From contig DECD01000024.1 of the NCBI GenBank assembly GCA_002349055.1, forward strand, positions 52,711-116,710: DNA of 64,000 bases. The letters are read 5' to 3'. The translations under genes were made by a program, and so were the position numbers. Source of the DNA: Bacteroidales bacterium UBA2939 (GTDB taxonomy: Bacteria > Bacteroidota > Bacteroidia > Bacteroidales > P3). The notes below the pieces were generated by a model. The model was not told where the DNA came from. It ran no database searches and saw only the letters and a program-made list of their open reading frames with translations. Below, piece after piece: positions 52,901 through 58,165 of this stretch (positions are counted from its first letter, which is position 1; every line of letters starts with the position of its first letter).

Positions 52901-55170
52901 TTGTAGGAATGGGTAACTGAGTGACTGGGTGACTGAGTGGCAAAGAGGGCGACAATGGGGTGTACTTTGTCGGAGGCGGTGATGTCGCCGGTGTTGAAGC
53001 AACGCTCGATGCGGCAAGTGGTGGCGTTCACATAGCCCACCATGCCGGCGGCATTGCCGGTGGTATTGGTGACAGTGCAACTGTTGAAGCAGCCGACAAT
53101 CGCGATACTGTCGACCGGATCGTTAGCGGTGCCTACCTTTCCGATGAGGGCGGCGCAATCCGTACCGTTGAAGGTGATTGCTTGAGTGTTTGATTGTGTT
53201 ATCGCTTGAGTGCTGTAGGTGACGGCGCAGTTCTCGATATGACCGCCCTGAACATTCGTAGCCAACGCGGCCGACGAGCCGCCGCAGCCGGTGATGTTCG
53301 GGTCTTCGATGACAAGGTTCTTGATGTCGCCCTTGGAGTGGATGAAGAGGGCGCGGTCGGTGCCGTTCGTCATCGTGAGGTTCATCAGCTTATGGCCACG
53401 GCCGTCGTAAAAGCCTGTGAAGCAGGTGTCTGCATTCTTGCCGATGGGAACCCAGTTGCCCGCAGCGGTGAGGTCGATGTCGGCGGTCTGTATCCAGTGG
53501 ATATGCGGAAGAGAGTCGTGAGGAATCAGGAAGCGGTGGTAGACGAAGTCCTTGTTGGCGTTGATGCCGTCGCGGAAGGCGAGGAAGTCTTCCAGATTGC
53601 TGATGAGGAAAGGGTTCTCGGCGGAGCCGACGTAGGGGGGAATATTGACCACCGCGTCATAGTAGCGGGTGCGCCCTGCCACCTCTATGGTTAAGCGCAC
53701 CACACCTTGCTTTTGCAGATAGACGTTCCAACTATTGTCGGGCGCATAAAACTCTCTGCGGACAGCATCGGGCCAGAGATTGTCAAGGGTCCACGTAGCC
53801 TCCAGGCTGTCGCACAGTTTCCACAACACGAACGACTCGGTTAGGTCGGAGAGTTTCATGTGCTGGCGCTCTTGGTCGTTCATGTTATTGATTGTACTTT
53901 GGCCGTTGCCATTCGGTTTCATGAAGACATCGAGAAACGCGAGGGTGGCAATCACAATGGAATCTTGGGGGTAATCCAATTCGAGGCGGTAGGTGACATT
54001 TATCGGATCGTTGAATGGATCCGGGTAGGGGTACATATTGCACAGATAGGTGTTTTTCCACAAGCTGGGTTTCTGGTTTTTGATGTCGAAATACATCATG
54101 CTGTAATAGGTCATGTCGTAGGTGCTGAGGGCCGCGGCGCCACGATTGTCCCGCCAATCTGCCGGAACCAATGTCGACCCCGGAATTGACGGAAGGTCGC
54201 TCAGCTGCCAGTCGAAGTAGCAGGTGTCGACGCGGATGCTGTCGGTGGCCGGGTCGTAGCTGTTGTCGTCGTTGGGGTCGAGCGTGTAGCCGTAAATGCC
54301 ACCCACATGGTGGGCCGCAATATCTACGTCCGTGCCGATGCCGCCGTTGGTGGGGTTCGCCCCCGAAAGGGCCACGCCGACCATATCGGTGGTGCGGACA
54401 ATCATGCTGGAATAGTTCTGGCGCACGGTGCCCTTCTCCACCTTGCCGACCAAGCCGGCGACATAGTCACCGGAGCAATCGAGATGTCCGGAAGCGAAGC
54501 AGACGCTGACTTCGGGCAATGTTCCCGAATATTCCGTCATCAGTCCGATGAGGCCGCCCACGTTGTTGCCACTTGTGCGGATGCTGCCCTCGAAGAAACT
54601 GTTGCTGATATGTCCTCCCGAGAGTTCGCCCACCATACCGCCGATGTTGCTGGCACCTCCCTTGACGTAGGAATTGACGATACCGAGTTTTTCGACGTGT
54701 GCATCCCCCTCCATCTTCGAGAAAAAGCCCACACTCACAGTGCTTTCCGGACGGTCGATATACATACCACTGATTGTATGAGTTTCACCAAGTAAATGGC
54801 CTTTGAACACGCCCGTCTCGGGCCAGACCGTCCATGCCAGGTTAATCTCGCCGTCGCAGGCAGCCACATTCCCCTGGTTGAGGGTGATGTCGCGCATCAG
54901 TACGAAGTAGACACCTTCGCCGTGGGCGGGAATGGTGTTGTAACTACCGCTCTCCGGGACCGTCGTCACACAGATTTTGTTGTCATAGTCGTAGTAGAAC
55001 TGGTTGCCGGTAGCGAGGCAGTTGGCAAAGGCTATAAGCTGCTCCTTGGTGCGGATCCGGTAGGCGTTGGATGCTGTTCCATCACCCTGGGCAAAAGCAT
55101 TAACACCATAGAAACAACACATTAGAACGACCGCAACACGCGTCAAAATGGGTAAAACTTTCCTTTTCAT
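43960..55170 (-). CDS. Giant GLUG/MBG surface protein with T9SS type A sorting domain
   Basis: A 3736-aa secreted protein. Signal peptide MKRKVLPILTRV ... V-N-A-F-A-Q. About 54.7 down to 48.4 kb encodes three or more blocks of GLUG modules (G-G-I/L-V-G ... C-Y/F-N-x-G), each block opened by N-P-F/I-I ... L-x-x-F-R. Then come a ~47.0-48.3 kb region with Gly/Asp repeats, five or six MBG/YDG modules (K-T-Y-G-D-x-D-P-T-L-T-A-T) at ~45.2-46.9 kb, a T9SS-associated beta domain, and a type A signal (V-Y-D-V-V-G-R-Q, G-V-Y-V-L-R-L-N-G, K-I-V-I-K). At least fourteen in-frame short-unit arrays are embedded. Presumed large adhesin; ligand unknown. A 54-aa membrane protein gene lies 4 bp upstream. Confidence 0.9.
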   Translation of the reverse strand: MKRKVLPILTRVAVVLMCCFYGVNAFAQGDGTASNAYRIRTKEQLIAFANCLATGNQFYYDYDNKICVTTVPESGSYNTIPAHGEGVYFVLMRDITLNQGNVAACDGEINLAWTVWPETGVFKGHLLGETHTISGMYIDRPESTVSVGFFSKMEGDAHVEKLGIVNSYVKGGASNIGGMVGELSGGHISNSFFEGSIRTSGNNVGGLIGLMTEYSGTLPEVSVCFASGHLDCSGDYVAGLVGKVEKGTVRQNYSSMIVRTTDMVGVALSGANPTNGGIGTDVDIAAHHVGGIYGYTLDPNDDNSYDPATDSIRVDTCYFDWQLSDLPSIPGSTLVPADWRDNRGAAALSTYDMTYYSMMYFDIKNQKPSLWKNTYLCNMYPYPDPFNDPINVTYRLELDYPQDSIVIATLAFLDVFMKPNGNGQSTINNMNDQERQHMKLSDLTESFVLWKLCDSLEATWTLDNLWPDAVRREFYAPDNSWNVYLQKQGVVRLTIEVAGRTRYYDAVVNIPPYVGSAENPFLISNLEDFLAFRDGINANKDFVYHRFLIPHDSLPHIHWIQTADIDLTAAGNWVPIGKNADTCFTGFYDGRGHKLMNLTMTNGTDRALFIHSKGDIKNLVIEDPNITGCGGSSAALATNVQGGHIENCAVTYSTQAITQSNTQAITFNGTDCAALIGKVGTANDPVDSIAIVGCFNSCTVTNTTGNAAGMVGYVNATTCRIERCFNTGDITASDKVHPIVALFATQSPSHSVTHSYNAGVLTGTQDEVESANTTFYNDYHVNPVCEGATKVATRYFIGPEALVCEYMGDDDWIYEEGRYPRLRWTDSSSARLSAIAACTPRTAIDHLPLSDTMTVETFHDLNNLRSIVNGNYMVIYKDYLLPHYVQDIVFSLTNDINLYDITSNWISIGTKRFAGTFLGNNHTLTRLSSTRPVVGLFGTLTGKVYDLNITVETIVGADTAGAVCAILNGGRIENCSVKKFNNTSDNLYGATVGGIAGVSLTANDSIIGCFNYVDVMGIQCVGGLIAEGGNVKNSANAGDITGKADCPYIGGISGRNTNVTSSLNTGIVTALPGNTLADTYVGGLVGYLATQSPSHSVTLSYNAGIVNGENRKYVGGICGEGAPQYCYVSNTVRSTGEHLGSIAGQGNGTILKCCYDNQMSTAKGSDGSDQTGVAEGMPTADMMGTGNDDFYSTFWGENASTNIWYYSDNYYPQLQGIRSLNTTFSNASAMRAQLNDQETYNTVSHQFTLNYADGGSWQRVGGSNCVSIGTTPSNNLITVTIPNTNNHPAQGFITLGFKGAGTNDPVYRKVQLWVNLTEDNPIIIKDSLQLTRFRTIINQGSGYYNSATQTFFTSGSYNTSQYVRITDGGRNLYFKLTADVDLAFHGTTSSGQQYNVLNLWTSIGTKNRPFLGHFDGGNHTVKNFIIPGNDNQGFFGYIYGGTVKNLTIAGAITNHNTTGDHRGILCGYNNSGTIRNCFITQDVGSNYHSPSRLSAISGRNLGFICGTNHYGRIIRCQTDMTQIENPTYTHGSCFGGICGYNDFGTIDSCRSHLAINPGITIDTVGGIVGYNHNGILRADTAYNNRYNKSIMSYVGCIAGYSNGTQSEIRSCYVDEQSRVPSIGDYIGGVVGKMDDGIIDGCEHLGTIIAEGNYIGGIAGLCTEGASVSNSLNAGTVCESKSDDYVGGIVGLVAGGQCSVSSCFNSGLVMGRYFVGGIVGKVESGQWTVEDCYNTGIVKGIAQVGGMAGILDFTQGGSFAYGYSAGWVEGSSMTGAVIGYSVTQSPSHSATQCYHDLHYDKQMCSYKGVNEEDVTGVTAHTTSEMMAVTFTGRPWEAGTESMYPRLTVFSGTDVSKVSALALQIGDVYDLSYNPTTSYTLPSYTPASGTFAWSKIKSSDNTAALSGTTLTPSGMRNFMRIKATVKGIPLRYVQLSFGISEQQPLVVTSVGFPQLRTFIKEGQTFYYSNGIFLSTNQQVTDATPIPADADGFYFRFDDDVNYADHSWLPIGTEEHPFRGYLDGAGHSVHVSFINTSEDLDFWGLFGYLQGRVKNLFLYDVSLSADNHDHVGALAGFCNGTVSHCGTLSSSTATPVVQGQTAVGGLIGEAYYSQVFDCYNGFDVKGTQSVGGLVGLVSADGALARSFNYGLVKATGGDSRVGGLVGSISNSEFRISNCYNTGAVKGETNVSPFVGSIQNSKFEIHSCYNAAYIDGNSVTQLPSNTVTLCFNDKQLYPQELPVFTSHLYTSEMLGEGLRSQLGDTYWSYNDNDYPRLKNFETTAASTVSVKPLVLGDRMKVDNIVKNFSGETSDGVKWDRHGTGTALNTPDPTTANGIFTLNTCGVDSLKVTLTSDTREERRVVPVVVMGVDITIDTVRACAAYTWEPAEGYSVTLDQPGFHTYLAEGDACENTKAIDLYFAEPIEVSITKQDACMDTYWSKYGHNIGYLKATVGGGGFGDGYAYEWSRENGTIADESHIAGRPDSLRYLDPGLYYLRTMDVTPHSVCERRDSVLVDEYSFNYLVTKWGNCVDRPDGWIELVIRQFEFNRDGSPYKIEYWDSNHVSKGVHWIQALNPPDESGVPKGYDTLSNLDNGLYYMTITDRLGCYQDKQIKVNDPINPKMTLRAKGFKKVYDGLPVTMNSINVVEYDDNWKVPERAEYYVTGDQWRQLALRIGDSLIVSLAKPDTLIKDVDSVRNRVVHWEIKDAETGKDKTCLYRFYPVDSCIVILPAQVTVKADDIYVEQEQPIPALTATVTGLVNNEPESLITYTLSLQQGDAAGTYTITPSGAELQGNYKVTFVPGTLTFTEHQPITVTANSSMGNVYDGTEKSVSGYTISGLPEGYTLSGLTTSSPTATNVGTYTNTISGTAVVKNANNEDESSHFVVITINGTLEVVKRPATVAADSKTKVYDNNPSTDPALTVTVTGAAEGDQIAFSISRQLGQYAGTYAIEVSVNENDYPNYQLTILNSQFTISRLLVTVTPNDASKTYGNADPTLTATLTDTVAGERVNYTLSRTAGEAVGSYAIVVTPDTNNNYELYSPLQGVFSITPKAVTVTPNDASKTYGDDDPTFTATATGLVGSDVLNYTLTRAAGEDVGTYEISVSYNESDNPNYQLSTLNSHLTIAKRSAMLTVDPKSKVYGAADPTLTATATGTVGSNVLDYTLTRTAGEDVGTYPITVTLGDNPNYQLSTLSSQLSITKAAAVIVADEQAKSYGDPDPDLTATVSGLRNSDQASIFTYSLSREPGESVGNYEITPTGATTYPNYTVHYETDSLTISKAELEITTGSAQKEYDGTALTNPDYTVTGLKNDETITVTVTGSQTDIGYSDNTYDLTWGTANQGNYHLIDRLGLLTVMPQGAHLNVGTATWHAISTPMHEANQSHLSVSEITNLDNATYDLFRYDEENGRWENQKAGSGADGFTTLEAGRGYLYRRATEAWLTFVGQPNSGSVNYNFSYNCGTAALKGFNLVGNPYNHTTSIGEYCYSLNPDGTWRPQLATYEIPVANAVLVHTTSERTLTFTEPSSKKKGPSDNSDDSENSDYFDILVFTLADSLYEDIVYALFSEGDGLPKMGHLSADAPMISIHGYAIAHLDDTVTSFPLTLKAAPGEYTLALSSSTSLTSSTSYIHLIDKLADRDIDLLKTPSYTFTATGNDANRFLIKLSPDATQDDDQSAHFAHQQGNEIIIDGEGTLEVYDVVGRQLFTKEISPLTSHLSPFTFPSTGVYVLRLNGQSQKIVIK
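44026..44060 (-). repeat. In-frame 7-bp array in a T9SS sorting domain
   Basis: Five units of GGTGAAA/GGTGAGA (35 bp) encode the S-P-L-T-S-H-L-S-P-F stretch after V-G-R-Q, the same loop as in the type A signal at 28891. Confidence 0.9.
44306..44341 (-). repeat. In-frame 9-bp array
   Basis: Four CTAGTTGAA-type units (36 bp) encode S-S-S-T-S-L-T-S-S-T-S. Confidence 0.85.
44545..44589 (-). repeat. In-frame 9-bp array, Asp/Ser-rich
   Basis: Five degenerate units (45 bp) encode S-D-N-S-D-D-S-E-N-S-D-Y-F-D. A similar word and peptide recur in the AraC regulator at 55983. Confidence 0.8.
45584..45618 (-). repeat. 7-bp array in an MBG module
   Basis: Five TCTCAAC-type units (35 bp) encode the strand after N-Y-Q-L. 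Confidence 0.85.
45806..45840 (-). repeat. 7-bp array in an MBG module
   Basis: Five units (35 bp), same place after N-Y-Q-L as at 45584. Confidence 0.85.
46259..46293 (-). repeat. 7-bp array in an MBG module
   Basis: Five degenerate units (35 bp) encode T-I-L-N-S-Q-F-T-I after N-Y-Q-L. Confidence 0.8.
48500..48531 (-). repeat. 8-bp array before the C-F-N of a GLUG-like module
   Basis: Four units (32 bp) encode V-T-Q-L-P-S-N-T-V-T. Confidence 0.85.
48564..48591 (-). repeat. 7-bp array in a GLUG module
   Basis: Four ATTCAAA-type units (28 bp) directly before S-C-Y-N. Confidence 0.9.
48647..48681 (-). repeat. 7-bp array in a GLUG module
   Basis: Five CGAATTT-type units (35 bp) directly before C-Y-N-T-G. 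Confidence 0.9.
49796..49835 (-). repeat. 8-bp array in a GLUG module
   Basis: Five ACTCAGTC-type units (40 bp) before C-Y-H. Confidence 0.9.
49983..50010 (-). repeat. 7-bp array in a GLUG module
   Basis: Four GTGGAAA-type units (28 bp) before D-C-Y-N-T-G. Confidence 0.85.
50070..50097 (-). repeat. 7-bp array in a GLUG module
   Basis: Four degenerate GTGGCCA/GTGTCCA units (28 bp) before S-C-F-N-S-G. Confidence 0.8.
51876..51907 (-). repeat. 8-bp array in a GLUG module
   Basis: Four ACTCAGTC/ACCCAGCC units (32 bp) before S-Y-N-A-G. Confidence 0.85.
52910..52941 (-). repeat. 8-bp array in a GLUG module
   Basis: Four GTCACTCA-type units (32 bp) before S-Y-N-A-G. Confidence 0.85.
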
Positions 55171-55174
55171 CTCA

Positions 55175-55339
55175 CTACTGTTTATTTTCGTTTTCTTTTT
55201 CTTTCAGGTCGCCGGAATAGGGCCAATAGGTCTCCTCGGGGTGGTTGCGGCGGTAACGCCAGGCGCGGACAATGCTCCATGCCAGGCCACCGAGGGCCAC
55301 GGCGCCGAGGGAAAGAAGGATGATTAACTTTGTCGTCAT
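55175..55339 (-). CDS. 54-aa membrane protein coupled to the giant GLUG gene
   Basis: A complete frame of 54 codons, MTTKLIILLSLGAV ..., with one hydrophobic helix (~4-22) followed by a basic stretch (R-A-W-R-Y-R-R-N-H) and an acidic/charged tail ending E-N-K-Q. The stop is 4 bp before the giant gene's ATG, so both are likely translated from one mRNA. It might be a single-pass inner-membrane protein or an uncleaved signal anchor. No family recognised. Confidence 0.65.
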   Translation of the reverse strand: MTTKLIILLSLGAVALGGLAWSIVRAWRYRRNHPEETYWPYSGDLKEKENENKQ

Positions 55340-55402
55340 ATCTGTTTTTAACTTTTTTTACTTCGTAAAAAATTTGCTGTAAAATCGGGTGCAAAACGGG
55401 TG

Positions 55403-55410
55403 CAAAAATA
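55403..55410 (-). promoter_or_regulatory. -7 box of the 54-aa/giant GLUG operon
   Basis: Minus-strand TATTTTTG, ~65 bp upstream of the 54-aa start. The -33 is poor. Upstream at 55430-55465 is an inverted repeat with perfect 10-bp arms (ATTTTCCTCT / AGAGGAAAAT), a possible operator. Confidence 0.5.
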
Positions 55411-55512
55411 GTAACTATTTATAAAATAGATTTTCCTCTAGCAAAAAATTCCACCAGAGGAAAATTATTTTCCACGAGAGACAAACTTTTTCCTGCCAGA
55501 AGAAAAGCCCCC

Positions 55513-55606
55513 TACCCCGTACCAACGACCTATCATCCCCCTACCAACACCCTACCAACTCCTACCATGGTAGGAGTTGGTTAGGCTTTTATAACTGGTT
55601 TATAGG
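55513..55606. repeat. 11-bp palindromic element, copy C
   Basis: Words start at 55520, 55531, 55542, 55553 and 55563, then a perfect 22-bp dyad AACTCCTACCATGGTAGGAG(TT) and TAGG words at 55571, 55582 and 55603. It lies between the AraC gene's stop and the next promoter. Confidence 0.9.
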
Positions 55607-55615
55607 TACTTGTGA

Positions 55616-56731
55616 TTAGGAGACTCTGTAGCTGGACGGAGTCGCTTTTCCTTGGGCTTTGAAGGCTTTGGCCATGGAGGCTTGAGAGGAGAAACCGCAG
55701 CGCTCGGCGATGTCGGCCAGACGGCAATCGGAATCCTGATGGATAAGACTGATGGCGTAGCGCACACGGTGTTGAGAAATCATGTCGTAGAACGACGAAT
55801 AACCGCAGCGACGGATGGCCTCGGCGAGGTACTTGCTGTTGGTTCCCAGTTGCGAGATGAGGGTGTCGCTGGTGATATGTGGCTCGGTGAAGATTTTATC
55901 CTCTGAAAGCAGGTTCTCAAGGCGTTGGGCGAGGTCGTCGAAGCGAGAGTCAACGAGGTGATGTTTCTCGGAACTATCTGGTTCTATGGAATCTTCGGAA
56001 TCTTCGGAATTATCCGAAGCCGACACTTTTCGCCAAGGATTGAGCGTCAGGATGCAAAACCAGACACTGGTCCCGATGAAGAGGAGGTCGCGGCCGAACT
56101 TCACCCAGGGATTATCGGCATAGAAATTGATGGCTAACAGTATGAGTACCAGCGTGGGAACCCAACGGATGAGGTTGGCGAAGCTTACGGGGAAGTCGTC
56201 GCTGTCGGCATAGCGGTCCTCGTTGGCGCGGCGCACGGCAGCCCTGATTTTCAGTGCCATCCTGATTGAACGCCAGAAGTATAGGAGGAAGATGATGCTC
56301 ACGGCGCCCACGGCCGAATTGCGCCACCCATCGGGCATGTGGATGAGTCCGACAGCCTGTAAGAACATCGGCACAAGGACGAGGACGGCCGGAAGGAAAA
56401 CCCAGTGGTCGTGGATTTTATGCTTGACCGTGGGGAAGAAATAGCCCTCGCACATGATGAGCATCTGGATGGAGAAGAAGAGGAGCGAAAAGGCGTTGAC
56501 ATAGAGCAGCGCATCGCTGTCGCCTATCTGTAGAAGATACGGAATCTCAAATAGTTGCAGCAAGTAAATGACACCCACAGAGCGCTGGGCGGGGAAAAGC
56601 TCATGGAAATGCTCGCGGTAGGCATGAGGTTTGTAGAACCACTTGAGCAGCCAGCTGTAGAGGTGCGTGACGATGAACGCCAGATTGGCAGAGAAGAGGA
56701 TTTGATATGTCGCATCGGGCGTTATCATCAT
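55616..56731 (-). CDS. Membrane-bound AraC-family regulator
   Basis: A 371-aa protein. The N-terminal ~230 residues contain six or seven hydrophobic helices (for example I-L-F-S-A-N-L-A-F-I-V, V-G-V-I-Y-L-L-Q-L-F, F-L-P-A-V-L-V-L-V-P-M-F, A-V-G-A-V-S-I-I-F-L-L-Y). A linker with an Asp/Ser-rich 9-bp array follows, then a C-terminal AraC domain (~275-371) with I-T-S-D-T-L-I-S-Q-L-G, Y-S-S-F-Y-D-M-I and R-V-R-Y-A-I, ending C-G-F-S-S-Q-A-S-M-A-K-A-F-K. It probably senses a membrane or envelope signal. It is the last gene of the envelope operon, 8 bp after lptG. Confidence 0.85.
   Translation of the reverse strand: MMITPDATYQILFSANLAFIVTHLYSWLLKWFYKPHAYREHFHELFPAQRSVGVIYLLQLFEIPYLLQIGDSDALLYVNAFSLLFFSIQMLIMCEGYFFPTVKHKIHDHWVFLPAVLVLVPMFLQAVGLIHMPDGWRNSAVGAVSIIFLLYFWRSIRMALKIRAAVRRANEDRYADSDDFPVSFANLIRWVPTLVLILLAINFYADNPWVKFGRDLLFIGTSVWFCILTLNPWRKVSASDNSEDSEDSIEPDSSEKHHLVDSRFDDLAQRLENLLSEDKIFTEPHITSDTLISQLGTNSKYLAEAIRRCGYSSFYDMISQHRVRYAISLIHQDSDCRLADIAERCGFSSQASMAKAFKAQGKATPSSYRVS
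55983..56018 (-). repeat. In-frame 9-bp array in the AraC regulator linker
   Basis: Four TCCGAAGAT-type units (36 bp) encode S-D-N-S-E-D-S-E-D-S between the membrane part and the DNA-binding domain. Confidence 0.85.
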
Positions 56732-56739
56732 GGAATCAG

Positions 56740-58158
56740 CTATTTAGACCTCTTGAACAGCCGTGCGAAGAACTTGCGCCAGGAGGAACCGTCGAAGAAG
56801 GACGAGTCGGTGGTGGCCTGGAGCGTGAGGACAATGCCGATGGGCAACATGACAAGCGATGAAATCCACATGCCCTCGGGACCCATGGCCGACTCGCGGA
56901 CGGCCTTCTCGGCAATCATACCCACCACATAATAAAGCACAAAGAAGCCCACCGAGGCCACCAGGGGAAGGCCCAAGCCGCCCTTGCGCACGATGGATCC
57001 GAAGGGGGCACCGATGAGGAAGAGCAGCAGGCAGGCGATGGAGAGGGTGAACTTGCGGTGCCACTCGATGTAATGGCGATTGATGTATTCGCGGTCGGAA
57101 TCAAGTAGTTCCGCATACATGGAGGCATCCTGGCGGGCACTGATGGCGGCATTGCGGGCATGCAGGTAGGCGCTGCGGCGCTCGCGCGGCTCGAGGGTGG
57201 AAATAAAGGTCTTGGGAGTGACAGGCTCAGCAGCATGAAGGAGGGTGTCAGACTCAAGATAGCTGTTCCAGGCATGGAGGTTTATATGAATATTGCCAAG
57301 ATACTGTTCCAAACGCTCCTGGTATGCCTTCTCGAGCTGGGTGATGGAGGTGTCGAGCTGATTGATATTCATCATCTGGTAGCTGCCCTTGAAATTCTCC
57401 TCGACGCTACGGTTGTAGACAAAGGAGGAGATGTCGAAGTTGATGGACTGCTGCTCGAATCCGATGGAGGTGAGGGGGCGCTTGCGATGGTTGTTGCCCG
57501 AGGAGTTCTCGGAATAGGAATAGCCGTCGAAGAGCGTGAATTTGAGGTACATATTGTCGGGAGAAGCCTGCATGACACCACGCTTGGCAACAATGACATT
57601 GGTCTCGTTCATGCCCTTGGAGTGGTCGTAGATGAGGACATCCTGGAGGGTACGGCCGTCGCGCCCTTTGCCACCCACACGGATAACATAGCCGTCGAAG
57701 TCCTTGTAGTATTCACCCGGACGGATATTGACAGCGGGTTTCTTGTGGGTGATGTCGTAGAGGGTCATGCGGTATTTGAGCATGGCGGTGGGCATCACGT
57801 TGTTGGCGAAATAGAAGGCCATTCCAGTAAGCAGGAATGCCACGAAAGCCATGGGCATCATGGCACGGCGCACGGAGATGCCGCCGGCTTTCATGGCCAC
57901 CAGCTCGTATTTCTCGCCAAAGTTGCCCATGGTCATGATGGAGGCGAAAAGGACCGCTATGGGCAAAGCCATGGGGACGAAGGTGGCGGAGGCGTAGAGC
58001 AGCAGCTCGGCAATGACGCTGAAGTCGAGACCCTTGCCGACGAGATCGTCAACATACTTCCAGACGAACTGCATGAGCAGCACCAGCACCGAGAGGGTGA
58101 AGGTGAGCACCAGCGGGCCGATAAATGAGCGGAGTATGAGACGGTCTATCCTTTTCAT
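56740..58158 (-). CDS. lptG: LptF/LptG-family lipopolysaccharide exporter permease
   Basis: A 472-aa inner-membrane permease of the LptBFG transporter that lifts LPS toward the outer membrane. Three N-terminal helices (about 12-35, 55-80, 98-120), a periplasmic beta-jelly-roll region, and three C-terminal helices after ~375 (I-A-C-L-L-L-F-L-I-G-A-P-F-G). The family motif F-A-S-I-M-T-M-G-x-x-x-E is present. Whether it is LptF or LptG needs a tree; Bacteroidota often have one in this context. Follows rseP by 7 bp. Confidence 0.88.
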   Translation of the reverse strand: MKRIDRLILRSFIGPLVLTFTLSVLVLLMQFVWKYVDDLVGKGLDFSVIAELLLYASATFVPMALPIAVLFASIMTMGNFGEKYELVAMKAGGISVRRAMMPMAFVAFLLTGMAFYFANNVMPTAMLKYRMTLYDITHKKPAVNIRPGEYYKDFDGYVIRVGGKGRDGRTLQDVLIYDHSKGMNETNVIVAKRGVMQASPDNMYLKFTLFDGYSYSENSSGNNHRKRPLTSIGFEQQSINFDISSFVYNRSVEENFKGSYQMMNINQLDTSITQLEKAYQERLEQYLGNIHINLHAWNSYLESDTLLHAAEPVTPKTFISTLEPRERRSAYLHARNAAISARQDASMYAELLDSDREYINRHYIEWHRKFTLSIACLLLFLIGAPFGSIVRKGGLGLPLVASVGFFVLYYVVGMIAEKAVRESAMGPEGMWISSLVMLPIGIVLTLQATTDSSFFDGSSWRKFFARLFKRSK

Positions 58159-58165
58159 TCAGCGT

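Noticed and set aside
44026..52941. CRISPR-like direct repeats
   Set aside because: Units are 7-11 bp, contiguous and without spacers; no cas gene is present.
55182..55394. 70-codon minus-strand frame starting M-H-P-I-L
   Set aside because: Overlaps the better 54-aa membrane frame, has a Pro/Arg-rich composition typical of an out-of-frame reading.
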